A DNA stretch of 64,000 nt from Pegea sp. RAD2-039 (lineage: Eukaryota > Chordata > Thaliacea > Salpida > Salpidae): assembly GCA_034620365.1 (NCBI GenBank), contig JAQGEQ010000354.1:1178001-1242000 (forward strand), written 5' to 3'. Made by a program: the position numbers and the translations under genes. The notes beneath the pieces are model-generated. The model worked only from the letters and a program-made list of their open reading frames with translations. It did not search any database and had not been told where the DNA came from. Of this stretch, positions 12,301 through 27,300 are shown in pieces; position 1 is the first letter of the stretch, and every line of letters begins with the position of its first letter.

Positions 12301-15300
12301 TCAAAACGAACTCATCAAACTAAAAGAAGAAATAGAAGATAGTTGGAAACAACAGGTGATAAACGGCGTTCCATTTTTCGAGTAAAAAAAATGAATAATT
12401 AAAGATGAGTTTGAAAAGTATCAGTTACTCGTTGAATCAGTTATTTGATGGAGACGTCTAAAGAAGATGATCTTTTACGATTGAGGATGTTGCTTGAGTC
12501 GAATGGGATCTCATTCACATCCACCAATCAGTGTCCTGCTTGTCATTGCATCCGTATAGTGTCTCGGATGTCTTCTAGTAAATTGAGTCTGATTAAGTTT
12601 TGTCGGAATGAAGAAGACTCTTCTGATTGTTGTTGTGTGTGTCATCTGGAAGATGATCGCGATATAGGGATGCAGGGAGCGAGATTAGATGTAGGGAGAC
12701 AAGAAGCAAGATCAGATGTTTGTTGTGATTGTAGATCTATTTGTAGAAATATACTAGAAAAGGTTTTAAGATGTTGATCTCTACAAGCTCCCAACTTCTC
12801 GTCTTCTACAGATGGATGAGTTGAAGAAGGAAGCAGAAGATCAATTAAATCGCGCAAAGTCCGTGATGACGTCAGAGAAGAAGAAGGAGATCAGCGCCGT
12901 GAAAGAGATCACTGAGAAGAGTCGAGATCGGGAGGTAGAGGATCTTCAGAAGAAGCATGAAGAAGAAATTGAGAATCTTCGGAAGAATCATCGGGACATT
13001 ATTGAGAAGATGAAGATTGAAACACAAGAAGTTCAATTGATCAGTGAAGATCAAATCAAGATTCAACTGCGCGTGAGTTTCAGGGTTTCCAATAAACTTT
13101 TTTTGAATTTAAACTCATTTCATTTCAAACTTTTTTTTTCAATTTTCGAAAAGCAACTTTTGGTGATAAATAATTCAAAAAAATTCAAATTTTGCGGATA
13201 ATAAATGTTTCATTGAATAAAATTCGAATTTTTGCTGTTTCCAACGAAATAGTCAATTTATTCAAACAGGAAGTCTTCGATTTGAAACTGGAAGATGAAA
13301 CGAAGCAATTACGTCATCAATTCGAGATCGAAAATGATTTGACAAGAAAAGAAATTGAAGGAAGATTTCAAAAAGAGATTGAAGAGTTAAAAGAGACACA
13401 AAAGATGAGGATAAAAGAGGAAGAAGATGAGCATCTGAAGAAGATGAAGTTAGCGGAGGAGAGATTTGAGAAGACATTAAAAGGTTTGTTGGGATTTTTG
13501 TTGAGATTGTTGCTGAGATTTGTGATTTAGAAAAGTTGGCTGAAAGTGAAGTTCTTACTCAATCATCAATTGATGAAAGATTCCAACAAACTGATCTTCT
13601 GATCAATCAAATCAAATCCAGTAATGAAGAAGAGAAAGAAAATCTGGTTTGCAAGTATCAGGAAGAGATCAGGGTGTTGAATGTCAGTTGGATGATGTCT
13701 TTCACTTGATCTTTTGTTAATCTTTTGATCTTTAGGAGGAGATACAGACATTAAAATCTAAAGATGAAGAAGTTGAATTGATCAAATCCAGGAATCGATC
13801 TTTAGAAGAAGAGCTTGAAGAAAAGATTGAAAAGATCCGATCTCAAGATCTTCAGATGCAAGAAGACATATCTCAAATGCAAAAAGATCTTCTGGATGAG
13901 AATAAATCTTTAAGATCACGTCTGGAAGAAGCAGCAGAGATCAGATCTTCACTAGAAGATGATTTCGGTTCACAAATAAAAAGTTTGAAGTCAAAAGTCG
14001 AAGCAGCTGAAGATGAGATGAAGATCACAGCTGCTGAAGTTGAAGGTTCGACGCACGACGACGCGATTATTCGATAATTATTCGATAATTATTATCAATA
14101 GAAAGCAGAAGGCAGCTGGTAGAGAAACATGAAATGGAGATGAAGGATGTTGAAGAAGTGAAAGAAAATCTGGAGAAGAGCTGTCAACAGAAGATAGAGA
14201 GTCTTCAAGTTGAAGTGGAATCTGTTCGAAGCAGTCGGGATGATCTTCAAGTAAGATCTTGTGGATGCAAGGGATCAGATGATAAAGATGAATATTTTCA
14301 GATGTTGAAAGGTCAATTACAGATGAGGAATGAGAAGATTTGTGAAATCGAAGATTTACGGATGAAGATGGAAGAAGAGAAGGAAGAGATGAGGAAGAAG
14401 GAAGAAGAGATGAGGTAAGATCCGAGAAGAAGACACAGATCAGATGATCAAGAAAGATTTTGCAGGAGATCACACGAAGAAGAGATCGAATCATATCAGA
14501 AAAAATTGAATTTGATTTATAGTGATGTCAGTGATAGTCGGAAGTTTGCACGAATCCTTGCATCCAATCCAATCCCAGGGATCACTCCTATGGAGTCTTC
14601 ATCTGGGATCACTGATTATGATTCTAGTCACGTGACCGCTTTGAATAAAGATTACAGAAAGTGATGATAATCGCTTCTCTTATTTCTCATCTCATTTCAG
14701 ATCTTTCTAATAGGTCCCTGACTCTCACAAATATCATGGATGTTTCTGGGATTAGTGAAGATCTGAACTTATCTGATGAGGAAACAGCGCCCGCTAGTGG
14801 CAAGAATCAGTTATTAGATAAAGATGAAGATATCTTGAAAGTGTCAGAGAGTCTTCGAAACGAGATGGAGGATCTTTGCTCTCAGCTACACGAACTGAAG
14901 CTAGATTACATCAGGTAATGATGAAGATCATTTGATTGATCTTTATCAGCTGGATCAATTACAGCGTGAAACAGTCAAAAGAAGAAGATGTGAGAAGACA
15001 CGTGGAAGATATGCAGAAGATGCAAGAGGAGCATCAAAGATTGATCCAACTTCGAGACGAAGAGCTACATCAAGGTGAGCTTGCTTCACTAACCAACTAA
15101 TCATCACTTGCTTCGCATCTTCCTAACTTTCTAATCTTCCTACATCTCTGTGCATCTTCTCTTTGCACCTCCTTGTATCTTCTACTCGCATCTTCTTTCT
15201 ACATCTTCTCTCTACATCTTCTCCTTGCATCAGCTGCTTCATGATTTGCGATCAACAGAATATTTTAGTGATTCTTTTGATGATATGATAGCTTTGGAGA

Positions 15301-18300
15301 AGATCAAACAAGATCAAGATGAAGATCAGAAAGAATTCAATGAAAACCAGCTCCATAAGATCACTCAAATCCGTCTTCAATGTGCTTCGGATGCTGCCAA
15401 GCAGGTGAGAGATCCTTCCGGATGTGATCGCGTGATGACGTCATTGCATACGTCATCAGGTGGAAGAGGAGATAGCTGTTGTTGAGAAGAAGCTACAAGA
15501 GCAGTATCAGAAAGATCTGATTGATTTAAAGACGCAATTAGATGAAGATCATAAAGATCAAATACGGATGTTGCAGGAGCGACATGATCAAGGTGATAAA
15601 ATCTCCTCTTAAAGATCAATCTGAATTTATATATGTCTTGAAGAAATGGAGTCACAAAAGGATGAGATTTCTGCATCCACAAAGATGAAGATCAGTGAGA
15701 TTATCAAAGATCTTGATGATCAGCATACTGTAAGATCCGATCTTCCTAAACTGATCCTCATCTGATCTCTCTAATCTTGATTTTAGCAAACTGTTTCACA
15801 ATTGAGATTAGAAAATGAAACAAGATTTGAGAATAAAGTGAAAAATTTAGAACAAGAAATCAGTGTTTCCAAATCAGAAATGAAAAATTTACTGAAAATT
15901 GCTTCAGAAGAGAAGGAAAAAGTGGAAGTAAAGATGAACAGGTTGTTTCCAGTTGTTAATAATTAATAATTAATCAGATAATGGATGACAACAATTGTTC
16001 ACAGCTACAAGCATCATTTGGAGGAATATAAACAAATGTATGAGAATCTTCTGAAAGATTTAGAGTCTGGGGAACATGTGATGATCAGGTGTTATGTTTT
16101 TTTAATTTGAAACACTCTTGTTGCTACAACTATTTCCAGTTGAATTAAATTGTTAAAAGATTTCCAACAATAAAAAAAATTTTTCAAAAGACTCACAACC
16201 AAATAAACAAATTCTTTTCTTTCTTTCAACAATACAAGAATTCCTTCAACTAATCTTTTTAACTTCTAATTTCATTTGTAATAAATAGACAGAAAGAAGC
16301 AACTCACCAAAAGCAAATTGACGAGCTCAAGACACAAATCTCTAAAGATTTTGAATTGGAATTAAAGAGATCACTAGAAGAACAAGAAAGAATGTATAAA
16401 TCGGTTAGTTATTTTCATCTCTGGGTTTTTTATGCTTTTTTTTCAATTATTTCAGTTGTAAGTTAGATATTTAAATGAAATCGCAGATTTAATGATAAAG
16501 TCAACAAACGTGAAAGAGTGTTTACACACTGTTATTTGTAACTTCATTTCTCTGTTTAACTTTCAACCGTTTCATTTTTGTTGCTTTAAATAGCTGATTT
16601 GTCGATAGCAACAGTCGCCTAGTTAATTATTTTATAGTTTAGTGAGTTGTAATAAAAAATATTTCTTTTTTTGTTTATTTTTTACAATTTAATGATTTTA
16701 AAAGGAACAAGAAGAGTTTTTGAGTAAACATCGGGAAAATTTGACTCAATTGGCCGGCTCTCAAGAAGATTTTATCGGCGAAAAAGAAGTTGAGTTCCAA
16801 AAGAAGTTACAGGAAGTTGAGAATGATTTGAAATCGAAGTATGAGAAAGAAGTAAAAGTCATCCAAGAATCTCACGATCAAGAAGTAACTAGTCAACATC
16901 CATGACAAGCTGATGTTGATTCGAACATTTTGCAGTTAAAAGTCATCGCCACTCGTCTAGTTGAAGAAAGCGAAAAGAAAAACGAATTCTTTCAACAAAA
17001 AGTAGAATCCCGATTCCGAAATCTTTCAATTTTTAACAAGATTTTCATTTGAAGGAAAAACTTCAGCGTCAGCTACATCAGGTATCGAGCAATCGCGAAA
17101 AAGAAGTCTCAGATCTAAAAGCGCTTCTCGTGCGAGAGCACATGGCAAAGTTTGAGGTTTGGGAACAGAAATCTTCACAGAGATCATTAAGATCATTTGA
17201 TGATCACTAGGAGCTGACCGCGAGACTTGAAGAGCATCACATGATAGAGATGAAAGAAGCGGTTGATAAGGAGCAAGCGGAGAATGAAAGATTACGAGGA
17301 GGACTTGTTGCTCTTCAGAAGCAGATTGATGCTCTTCAGGAAGAACAAGCTCTTGAAATGGAGCAAGTCATCCAGGAGACTCTTTCTAAGGAAGATCATC
17401 TGAAAGAAGTTCAACGGATGCGAGAAGATCATGAAAGAGTACTTCGAGATCTTCAATCGCGTCTTAAGGATGAAGTGAAGTTGATGGAGGATACACATCG
17501 TGCTCGCATCCAATCTTTAGAAGAAGATCGTCTCGCGCAGATGAATCGCGTTGAAGAGGAAGTTCAGATGAGAGTGAAGACATTAGAAGAAGATCATGAG
17601 ACAAAATTGAAGAGGATCTCAGCGAGTTATGCATCACAGATGAGTGATCTTAAGGATGAAGAAAAGAAGAAAGAGCAACTTCTCACTCAGCAAGTTGATG
17701 ACGTGAGTGATGACATCATCAGTGACATGATAGTGACGTGATGAGTTGCAGTTGTCGGTGAAGATCTTAGAGTTGAATGAAAAGCTGGGATCAGCTGAGA
17801 AGTTGAAAGAAGATGTAGATGCTGCTAAAGAGATGTTGAAAGAGCAGGAAAGGATTAAATGTGGATTTGAAGATCGTGAAAAAGAGATGAAGAAGAGGAT
17901 CTCGGAGGTGAGTGGGATGTAGAGATGATTGGATGTTGATTTGTGTCTTTTGTAGTTGGAAGATCTACAAGAATCTCGAGAAGAGATGGAAGATTTGATG
18001 AAGAGGATAGAGTTTGAAAGAGCTGAATATGAATCAGAGTTGGATGCTGCTCAGAACGAGATGAGGAGTAAAGATGAAAATCTCAAAGTGAGTCTTCATC
18101 GCATCTCAACATCTTCATAACTTTGTCACTCTCAGGAGCTACATCAAGAGATCGAAGCGAAGAGCAGCAGATTAGAAGAGTTATCGGACCAATATAAAGA
18201 ACTGATTGAAAGAAGACAACGTGAAACACTAGAGGGCGACAAACTCATTCAAATGCTTCGAGAAGATCTACAAAAGTTGAAAGATGATAAGTACGTCACC

Positions 18301-21300
18301 TAAGTTTACTATTATGACGTCATCATATCGATGTTGCTCTCAGAAAGGTGATGACGTCATCAAACGAGCGATTAATGCACGTGATCAGTGAGCTAGTGAC
18401 GTCAAATGAGCATTGTGAACACGTCATCACTTCTCGACTCGCCCAGCTGCCCCTGGACCAGCCCTCTGCCACTGCTGACGACTCCGTGTCCTCCGGTGAG
18501 TCATTTATTGTTCTCTGACGTCACTAATCGCTTGATTGCAGTGACGTCATCAGACGACGCAACGCAGCAGTTATTGTTGGAATCAATGTTGAATGAATCG
18601 ATGGAATCGAACGGTGGTGGCGGCGATAAGTCGCAGCGCGCGGTGGTTGCTACTGGTCACCGAGTCCAACAGTCCGTGGACCGTCTGCTACAGATGTTGC
18701 TGACCACTGTCCACCAACTGCACGAGTCCAGGAATGCTCATGTCCAGTTAGAAGAGCTGTTGATGACGTCATCGGCTCGTGCGGATGAAGAGAAGCGATC
18801 TTTGGATGAAGAGTGTCCGAGTGATGCGGAGGATAGTTTGAAGCGAGCAAAAGGTCTTCATCCTCATCTTTTTATGTTTCTTTTGTGATTAGTATCCTCT
18901 TTAGAGATCATCGTGGCAAAATCTTCTGTGATTCGGGAACTTCAAGATGCTGCGATTAAATCCGAGAAGAAAGAGCAGGAGTTGGAGGAGAAGATGTCAG
19001 AGGTAGACTTGTTCATGAAGAAGGAGATGAGGAAGCTGGAAGAGGAAAGAGCACTGATCCAGAAGCAGCGGGACTCGATCCAAGAAAACCGCGATGAAAC
19101 TGAAATAAGTGAGGATGAGTGATCTTTATAGATGATCTTCATCAGATCAACTCTTGTAGATCTTCTAAGAGCGACGGAGCAGTTGGCAGAAGAGAAGATG
19201 AAGTTGATTGAAGATCACGAAGAAGAGAAGAAGAGATTTTTGAAAGATGTGAGACTCTTAGAAAGAGCTGTTGATGAAAATGCTGAAAATAATGTGAAAA
19301 ATGAAGAAGAATATCTAGATGAGATTGACGACCTCAAAAAGCAGGTACTGGTCCCGTGTCCACTGACTTGTGGACCACTTCAACTGGTCTGGTGGTAGGT
19401 TGAAGCTTTAAAGAAGCAGAATCAGTCGGGCAGCAAATTAACTGATCAATTGAGTGAAGTTTGTGAGACGGAAAGATTGGAATTTGAAAATGAAAGAGTG
19501 GAGATGTTAGCTGAAGTAGAAAGAGCGCGCGAACAAGTACGTCATCAACTCTCTCATAAGGTGAGTGATCCCAAGGATGAGGATGATCTCAAATCAGTTG
19601 TTAAAATCTTCTAAATGTTTGTAGATCAAACTTCTAGAGGAAGATCTGGAATCCAATCAAAAGACTCATGAGAAGGAGATAGAGGATCTTCAATCTCAAT
19701 TAGCAGGGGATGCAGAGAAGCTAGAAGATCTTGAGAAGTCGAAGAAGTTGATTGAAACTGAGGTAAAAGATCAGAAGATGAAGAAAAGAGTTAAAACATG
19801 AAGTTGAACAGATGAAATCTCTTCGAGATGCTCTCACAGTGTCCCAAGATGAAGCTGATGATATAAATCAACAAAAACAACTTCTTCAAAATCAGCTCCA
19901 AGAGAACAGGATGAGGATTAGTGAGCTGGAGCAGGAACTGGATGATCATCGCGTCTTCAATCAAGTAGAAGACGAGAAGAATGAGTTTGAACAACGAGAG
20001 AAGATCTCGATGATGCAGTACAAAGCAGACATGCAAGAAAAAGACAACCAAGTAAGTTTGTTTGTTGTTGTTGTTGTTGTTTATGCTTGTTGTTGTTAGA
20101 TCAGCTTGTTACTGGAGCAACAGAATGATCTGAGAGTTATTATTGTGAATCACGAACAACAAATAGAAGAACTGGTTGAAGAGAAGCGTGGTTTGCAGCT
20201 AGCAGTGAACCAACTTCAAGTTTGTTGATCTGTTAGTCTCAAGCCAATCTCGTCTCATTGTTGATGTTTAGATGAAGTTAAAAGAACTGGAAGAAGAAAA
20301 GAAGATTGTTTCTGAAGATCTACATCAACAAGATCTCCAATCTCTTAATGATCAGTTGTTGGAAGATAAAAACTCTGAGATCATGGAGTTGAAGCGAGAA
20401 GTTGAATCTTTAAAGATCAGAATCGCTGAGATTGATGTAGATGTTAGAGAAGATGATAGATCTTTGAGAGCGGGTGATCTAACTCTTGGAGGCTCTTTTA
20501 GAAGATTAGATGATGAAGATACTGGAGTTTCAGATCTTACTGCTAGAGGTTCGTCGAGAGCAGATATTGAAAATGAGTTACAAGAAACAAAAAGACAAAA
20601 AGAAGAAATAAGAGCAGAACTGGAAGATCTTAGATTAGTTTTAGAAGAAGAAAAAATTCTTAAGATTTCTGAATCAACTAAAAATCAAATTCGAAGTCTT
20701 GAAGATCAATTTGAAAAGATCAACAAGTCATCAGATGAAGATGATAAAATACGAAAAGATTTTGATAGTAAGAAATTAGGCTCTGATGTAGATGGTTGTT
20801 ATCGAGTGTAGATGGTTGTTATCTGGTGTAGATGGTTGTTATCTGATGTAGATGGTTGTTATCGAGTGTAGATGGTTGCTATCTGATGTAGATGGTTGTT
20901 ATCGAGTGTAGATGGTTGTTATCTGGTGTAGATGGTTGTTATCTGATGTAGATGGTTGTTATCTGATGTAGATGGTTGTTATCTGGTGTAGATGGTTGTT
21001 ATGTGGTGTAGATGGTTGCTATCTGATGTAGATGGTTGTTATCGAGTGTAGATGGTTGTTATCTGGTGTAGATGGTTGTTATCTGATGTAGATGGTTGTT
21101 ATCTGGTGTAGATGGTTGTTATGTGGTGTAGATGGTTGCTACCTGATGTAGATGGTTGTTATCTGGTGTAGATGGTTGTTATGTGGTGTAGATGGTTGCT
21201 ATCTGATGTAGATGGTTGTTATCTGGTGTAGATGGTTGTTATGTGGTGTAGATGGTTGCTATCTGATGTAGATGGTTGTTATCTGGTGTAGTTGGTTGTT

Positions 21301-24300
21301 ATCTGGTGTAGATGGTTGTTATCTGTTGTAGATGGTTGTTATCTGGCATATATGGTTACTATCTGATGTATATTGTTGTTATCTGGTGTAGATGGTTGTT
21401 ATCTGGCATATATGGTTGCTACCTGATGTAGATGGTTGCTATCTGATGTAGATGGTTGTTATGTGGTGTATATGGTTGTTATGTGGTGTATATGGTTGTT
21501 ATGTGGTGTATATGGTTGCTATCTAGTGTAGATGGTTGCTATCTGGTGTATATGGTTGCTATCTGGTGTATATGGTTGCTATCGAGTGTAGATGGTTGCT
21601 ATCTGGTGTATTAATCTTACCATTGACATCTTTTCAGACGATTTAAATGAAATCGAATCGAATTTGAAACGAGAAAATCCAGGAAGTTTTATAGAAATGA
21701 TTTTGATGAAAAAAAATGACGAAATTGAGAAATTGAAAACAGAAATGCAACAATATAATTCTCAAATTACCGAATTGCAATTGAAAGAAGTAAAAATTGT
21801 TTTCTTATTTATTCATCTTCTAACTTTTATTGATATTAAAATGAAATCAATTTTTCTAAACTTTTTGTGATTTATTTGATTTTATTAAATCTGTTTTTAA
21901 AGGATAAACTTTCAAGAGAAATGTCGGAATTTGAAAACTTGCAGATTCTATTTGAAGAAAGCAAACAACAAGTTACAAAACAAGCTGACACCATTGAAGA
22001 AAATCAAAAGTAACTTTCTGTCTGATTTGTCGAAATATTTAATGAAAAATTTCAATATTTTTTCAGTTTAATTCGTAATTTGAAAGAAGAACTTGAAAGT
22101 TCTTACGAAGAGATCAGAGATCTCGAACAAAAGATTCAGATTAAGTGAGTCATCTTAGCATCTGTAAATCTATGTCTTTAATTGTTCCAATAAGATTTCC
22201 ACAATTTCCACTTACAGCAATTATTTGGGGTTAAAAAATTAAAAGAAAATTAATTTTTCAAAAATCTGAAATAATTAGCTGGTTGCTGATTGGTTGGTAG
22301 CTGGTTACTGATTGGTTGGTAGCTGGTTGCTGATTGGTTGGTAGCTGGTTGCTGATTGGTTGGTAGCTGGTTGCTGATTGGTTGGTAGCTGGCTACTGAT
22401 TGGTTGGCTGCTGATTGGTTGGCAGGTGGTTACTGATTGGTTGCTAGCTGGTTGCTGATTGTTGGTAGCTGGTTGGTAGCTGGCTGCTGATTGTTGGTAG
22501 CTGGTTGGTAGCTGGCTGCTGATTGGTTGGTAGCTGGCTGCTGATTGGTTGGTAGCTGGCTACTGATTGGTTGGTAGCTGGCTGCTGATTGGTTGCTAGC
22601 TGGCTGCTGATTGGTTGGTAGCTGGCTGCTGATTAGTTGGTAGCTGGCTGCTGATTGGTTGGTAGCTGGTTGCTAATTGGTTGGTAGCTGGCTGCTGATT
22701 GGTTGGTAGCTGGCTACTGATTGGTTGGTAGCTGGCTGCTGATTGGTTGCTAGCTGGCTGCTGATTGGTTGGTAGCTGGTTGCTAATTGGTTGGTAGCTG
22801 GCTGCTGATTGGTTGGCAGGTGGTTGCTGATTGGTTGCTAGCTGGTCGCTGATTGGTTAGTAGCTGGTCGCTGATTGGTTGCTAGCTGGTTGCTGATTGG
22901 TTGGTCGCTGGTTTCAAAGCATCTAGGTGGTTGGGTTCTTATTGGGGTTTTTTCTTTCAACAACTGTCACTCGATGTCGCTGTTCTTCCCCTGGGTTTGA
23001 TTGCCATGGTAACCGCACTCGTCTCTCTATGTTCAGAAACACAAATCAAGAAGATTGTGAAGATGAGATGAAGAAGAAGCTGATAGTAGCAGAGAAACGA
23101 ATTGAAGTTCTTTGCAAGGTGATCACGTGGTTGTTGATGATCAAGATGATCAGGTTGATGATGTTCAGGAGAAAGATGAGGATCAGGAGCGACTAGCGGA
23201 TGTTCAACGCGAGTTTTCAGCGCTTCTAGAAGATAACAAACAACTCGAAGATAGATCTCTGCATCTCAAGACACAAGTGGATGCAAGAGATGAGGATCTA
23301 GAAGAAGCAAGAAGACACATGAAGAGATTAAAAGAAGAAGATCTGGAGACGAGATTAGAAAATTTAAAAAGATCCCATCCAGGATCATCCCTGAATCAAA
23401 GACTCTCTGATCTTCACTCAAAGATCAAAAGGATGGAACAAAGCTCTTTTGAAGATCATGAAGAGATCAGTGATGATTTAGAAGATCATTTGAAGATGTT
23501 GGAACAAAAAATTGAAGATCTCGAACAAAATGAAGAGTTTGTTGAAGATGAGTTGGAAATGATGAAGATTTCAAATGATGAGGTGAGTCGTGCGGTTGTG
23601 ACGTCATCAGAGGTTGAAAGATCGCGCGATTGTTGTTGAAGTTGAAAGAGGAGAAGAATGAATTGGAAACGAGATTAGAAAAAGCGATCCAAGACTTTCA
23701 GAAATCTACATCCGCAATCAAACAGCTACAACAAGAGCGCGATGCGTTACTGGTGAGTGACGTCATCGACGCGTAGTGGCGTCATCGATACATCGCGATC
23801 ATTTGCTGTTTGATTCAGAAAAAGCTGGAGAAATTGATGCCGAGTCCCAAGATGCAAGAATCATCTGAGGATCAATCCTTGAGAGTATCTTTTATGGATT
23901 CACTCCGACAGCATCTGGGAGCAGGAGACAACTCTCCGGTAATTCCTCATCCTCATCTTCCAATCTTCATCTTCAATTTGATCTTTAGACCAAACCTGTG
24001 ATGACGTCATCACCTGCAAATACGTCGCTAGTGGCTGAGATGGAAAAGATGAAGTCAGAAAAGGAAGATTTGAAAGTGAAGATTCAGACACTGATCTTTA
24101 AAAGCGAGAAGTTGCAAATTGAGAATGAAAACATCAAACAACAGGTAGCACGTGATCAACTTCCTCTACGTCATCACCGCTTCTTCTATCTTATTTAACT
24201 ACAAATTATTTTGATATTTTTTCATTTTCATCTCCAATTTTGCGATTACTGACTTCGCGAAGCCATTTATATGACGTCGTCACTTCTATTTTTGGTTTTA

Positions 24301-27300
24301 AACGAATTTTTTTGTGATTTTTTATTCAGTTTGAGTTGAAACAGAAAAAAGAAATGGAAGAGATGAAAAAGAAATTTGAAGATCAGATGATAGAGATGAA
24401 AGTAAGATTTAATAGAAGCTCGGATTCGATTCAACTTTTTATTTGTTTTTAGCGAGACTTACGAATCTCCAAACATCAAGCGCCACCTGATGGTGATGAG
24501 TCTAAGATAGAAGATAAGCTAAAAGAAGAGCTCGAAATCGCAGATCGACACGATGCAAGACTATTCGCGCAGCTTAAAGAGCTTGAATCAAGAGGAGAAT
24601 ATGAGACTTCAATCAAGATCCAGGTGAGAGGAAGACACACATAGAATGATCATCAAATTCTTATCATCTTCAGAATCTTCTTGAACGAGTTCAAAATGAA
24701 GGAATCCAAGTCCTCACTCTTTCCGATCTTCAATTTCTCAATCTTCATCAACTCACTTCCAAAAGTTTGCAGTAAGTGACGTCATAGCATCTATTAGTGA
24801 CGTCATAATTCGAGTGGTGATTGACAAGTGTGAAAATGTCGAATTTTTCTTGTTTTTGAGCTCAGTTTGAAATTAACGAATTTTTTCGACTTGTTTTTAT
24901 GTTTTTTGTCGTTTAATTTGTTGTTGTTGATGTACAACTTGAGAAATGATTCCTTTACTGTTTTTACTCCATCAATTGATGACGTCTTTAGTTCGTTCTG
25001 ATAATTTCGATTTAGTTAAAAATGTTCCACAAAAATTCAGAGAAATCAGTAGAAGCGACGATGATGCTAGTTGCCATGACAACGAGAGTTGTGGGAAATA
25101 TGAAAGATCTTTGAATGGAGCTGGTGATCTAAGTAAGATCAAGACTTCGGATCAGAAGTTACAAATATTAAGGAAATGTTGGGAGAATGAGAAGTTAGCT
25201 CTTCAAGAAGCTATCGAAGCTCTAAAGAAACTTTATTCAGACACCATCATTAATTCACTGGTGAGTTACAACTGGTTGTTACTGGTTACTGGTTGGTTAA
25301 CAACTGGTTGTTACTGGTTTGTTAACAACTGGTTGTTGCTGGTTACTGGTTGGTTAACAACTGGTTGCTGGTTGTTACTGGTTACTGGTTGGTTAACAGC
25401 TGGTTGTTACTGGTTACTGGTTGGTTAACAACTGGTTGTTACTGGTTACTGGTTGGTTAACAACTGGTTGTTACTGGTTACTGGTTGGTTAACAACTGGT
25501 TGTTACTGGTTGGTTAACAACTGGTTGTTATTGGTTACTGGTTGGTTAATAACTGGTTGTTTTTTGTAGCAAACTTGTAACGATGACGACCAGCAACTTA
25601 AATGGCGCGATAATCTTCTTCGAACCATCAGTGACGTGTTCGAACGTGAACGTCGATCGCTAATTACTGAACTTCAGAGCAACATCATTGATGTGCAGCA
25701 CGATCACAACTCTAATGACGTCACTGATCGCTTGACAGCTAAGTTGGAGTCACTGGAACGCTGGATTCGAACCCAGGTGACTTTCTTACGTTTTATGACG
25801 TCATCAAATACGCGAATGTCACGTTGCTAACTGATGACGTCATTATTGGATGACAGGATCTTAACCGGAAGTCGGAGCTCGAGCGTCTTCTGACAGATGA
25901 ACGTGATCGACTCGTAGCTGACATCCGGGACATCAGATCAGATCGCGATGGAAAGATGAAACAGGTGACGTCATCACTTCTCGTACATCACCCGTCTTCA
26001 TTGTTTGGTATTTTAGTTACAAAATCGAATCAAAGATCTTCAAGATCAACATCGGATCGCAGAAGATGGTCACAAGGGGTCGCTGCATTCTCTTCACAAT
26101 CAAAGTGAGTTAAAGAAGTTTAAGCTGCTCACAACTGATCTGCGCCCTCTAGTGGAGTGTCTCAAGTGTCAATTGGAGCAGTTAGAAGCTGTAAATGAGG
26201 ATTTGAAGACTTCGTTGAGCACAGAGCAGCTCCGAACACGAGAGATTAATCGATCGTTGGAGAAGGAACGCGAAAGAACTGCGCTTCTTTCAAATGAGAT
26301 CGTAATCGTGGAAGAAAAGGCGACTTCTAGCGGCACGATTGCGAAACGCGAAGCGGAAGAGATGAGGTAAAGAGATGAAAGATCAAAGATCGTGATGATG
26401 ATAGAGATGTTTAGTAGCGAGATGGAAGCGATGAAGATGGTGCTGAAGCAGATGACGCGAAGCGTTAATGACGTCAAACAAGAGAGTAAAAGGCGAGAAG
26501 ATGAGATGAGAGTAGAATGTGAGAAGTTGAAGAAGATGCAAATGGAGGATGAAGATCGGATCAATGTGAGTAGGATCAGGTATCCGGAGGTAGAGATGTT
26601 GATGTTCATCTTATAGGAGCTCGAACAAACGATCTTAAAAAGCGAAAAGTCGAGAAGTCAAGTGATGAAAATGATCGAAGAAGAGCGGAGTAAAAGCGCT
26701 GAAGTTTGTCGCGATCTCAAACAACAGCGCCACCTTGTAAGAGAAGAAAATAACGAACTTCAAACCAGGTGAGTTGTGATTGGTTGATTCGGTTGTTGGT
26801 TGTCATGACAATCTTTTACGATAAAAGCTCTCGCGCGAAATGGAACGAGTTGATAAGGTAAGTTTTGAGGCAATCAGTGTTTCCAAACTAATTTCTGCTA
26901 AAGATGAATCATCTTTTGTTGAGCACGTGATTAGTGACGTCATGTCTTCTGTAATTTAGTCGTTGTCATTGAAACGAAGTAATTTTGATAATTTGATGCA
27001 AAATGAAAATTTCGAATTTTTTTTGGAAGCACTTTTTAGAAATTTACATTTTATTAATTGGAAACACTTTTTTAGGTGCGCGGAATTGATGGCGGAAATC
27101 GATTCAGAAAAGCGAAGATGCGAAGAGCTGAAAGACGGACTCGATCGAGAAGCTCTCGCGGTTAAAAAGATTCGACAAAGAGTTGATCAGGATCGCAAAG
27201 AGCAGAATCTAATCCGGGAGGAAGATCAGATCAAGATCCATCGCTTGCAGAGCATCATTGGTAAGCGAGTGATGACGTAAGTGAAAGTGACGTCATCGGC

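Noticed and set aside
13262..14494. Long minus-strand frames (for example 14078-14494) opposite the pericentrin-like exons
   Set aside because: They are Ser/Leu-rich mirror frames of Glu/Lys-rich coiled-coil codons and have no splice or start context.
20788..22918. Regular repeats that might be taken for a CRISPR array
   Set aside because: The units are directly adjacent with no unique spacers and lie in introns of an animal gene; they are minisatellites.
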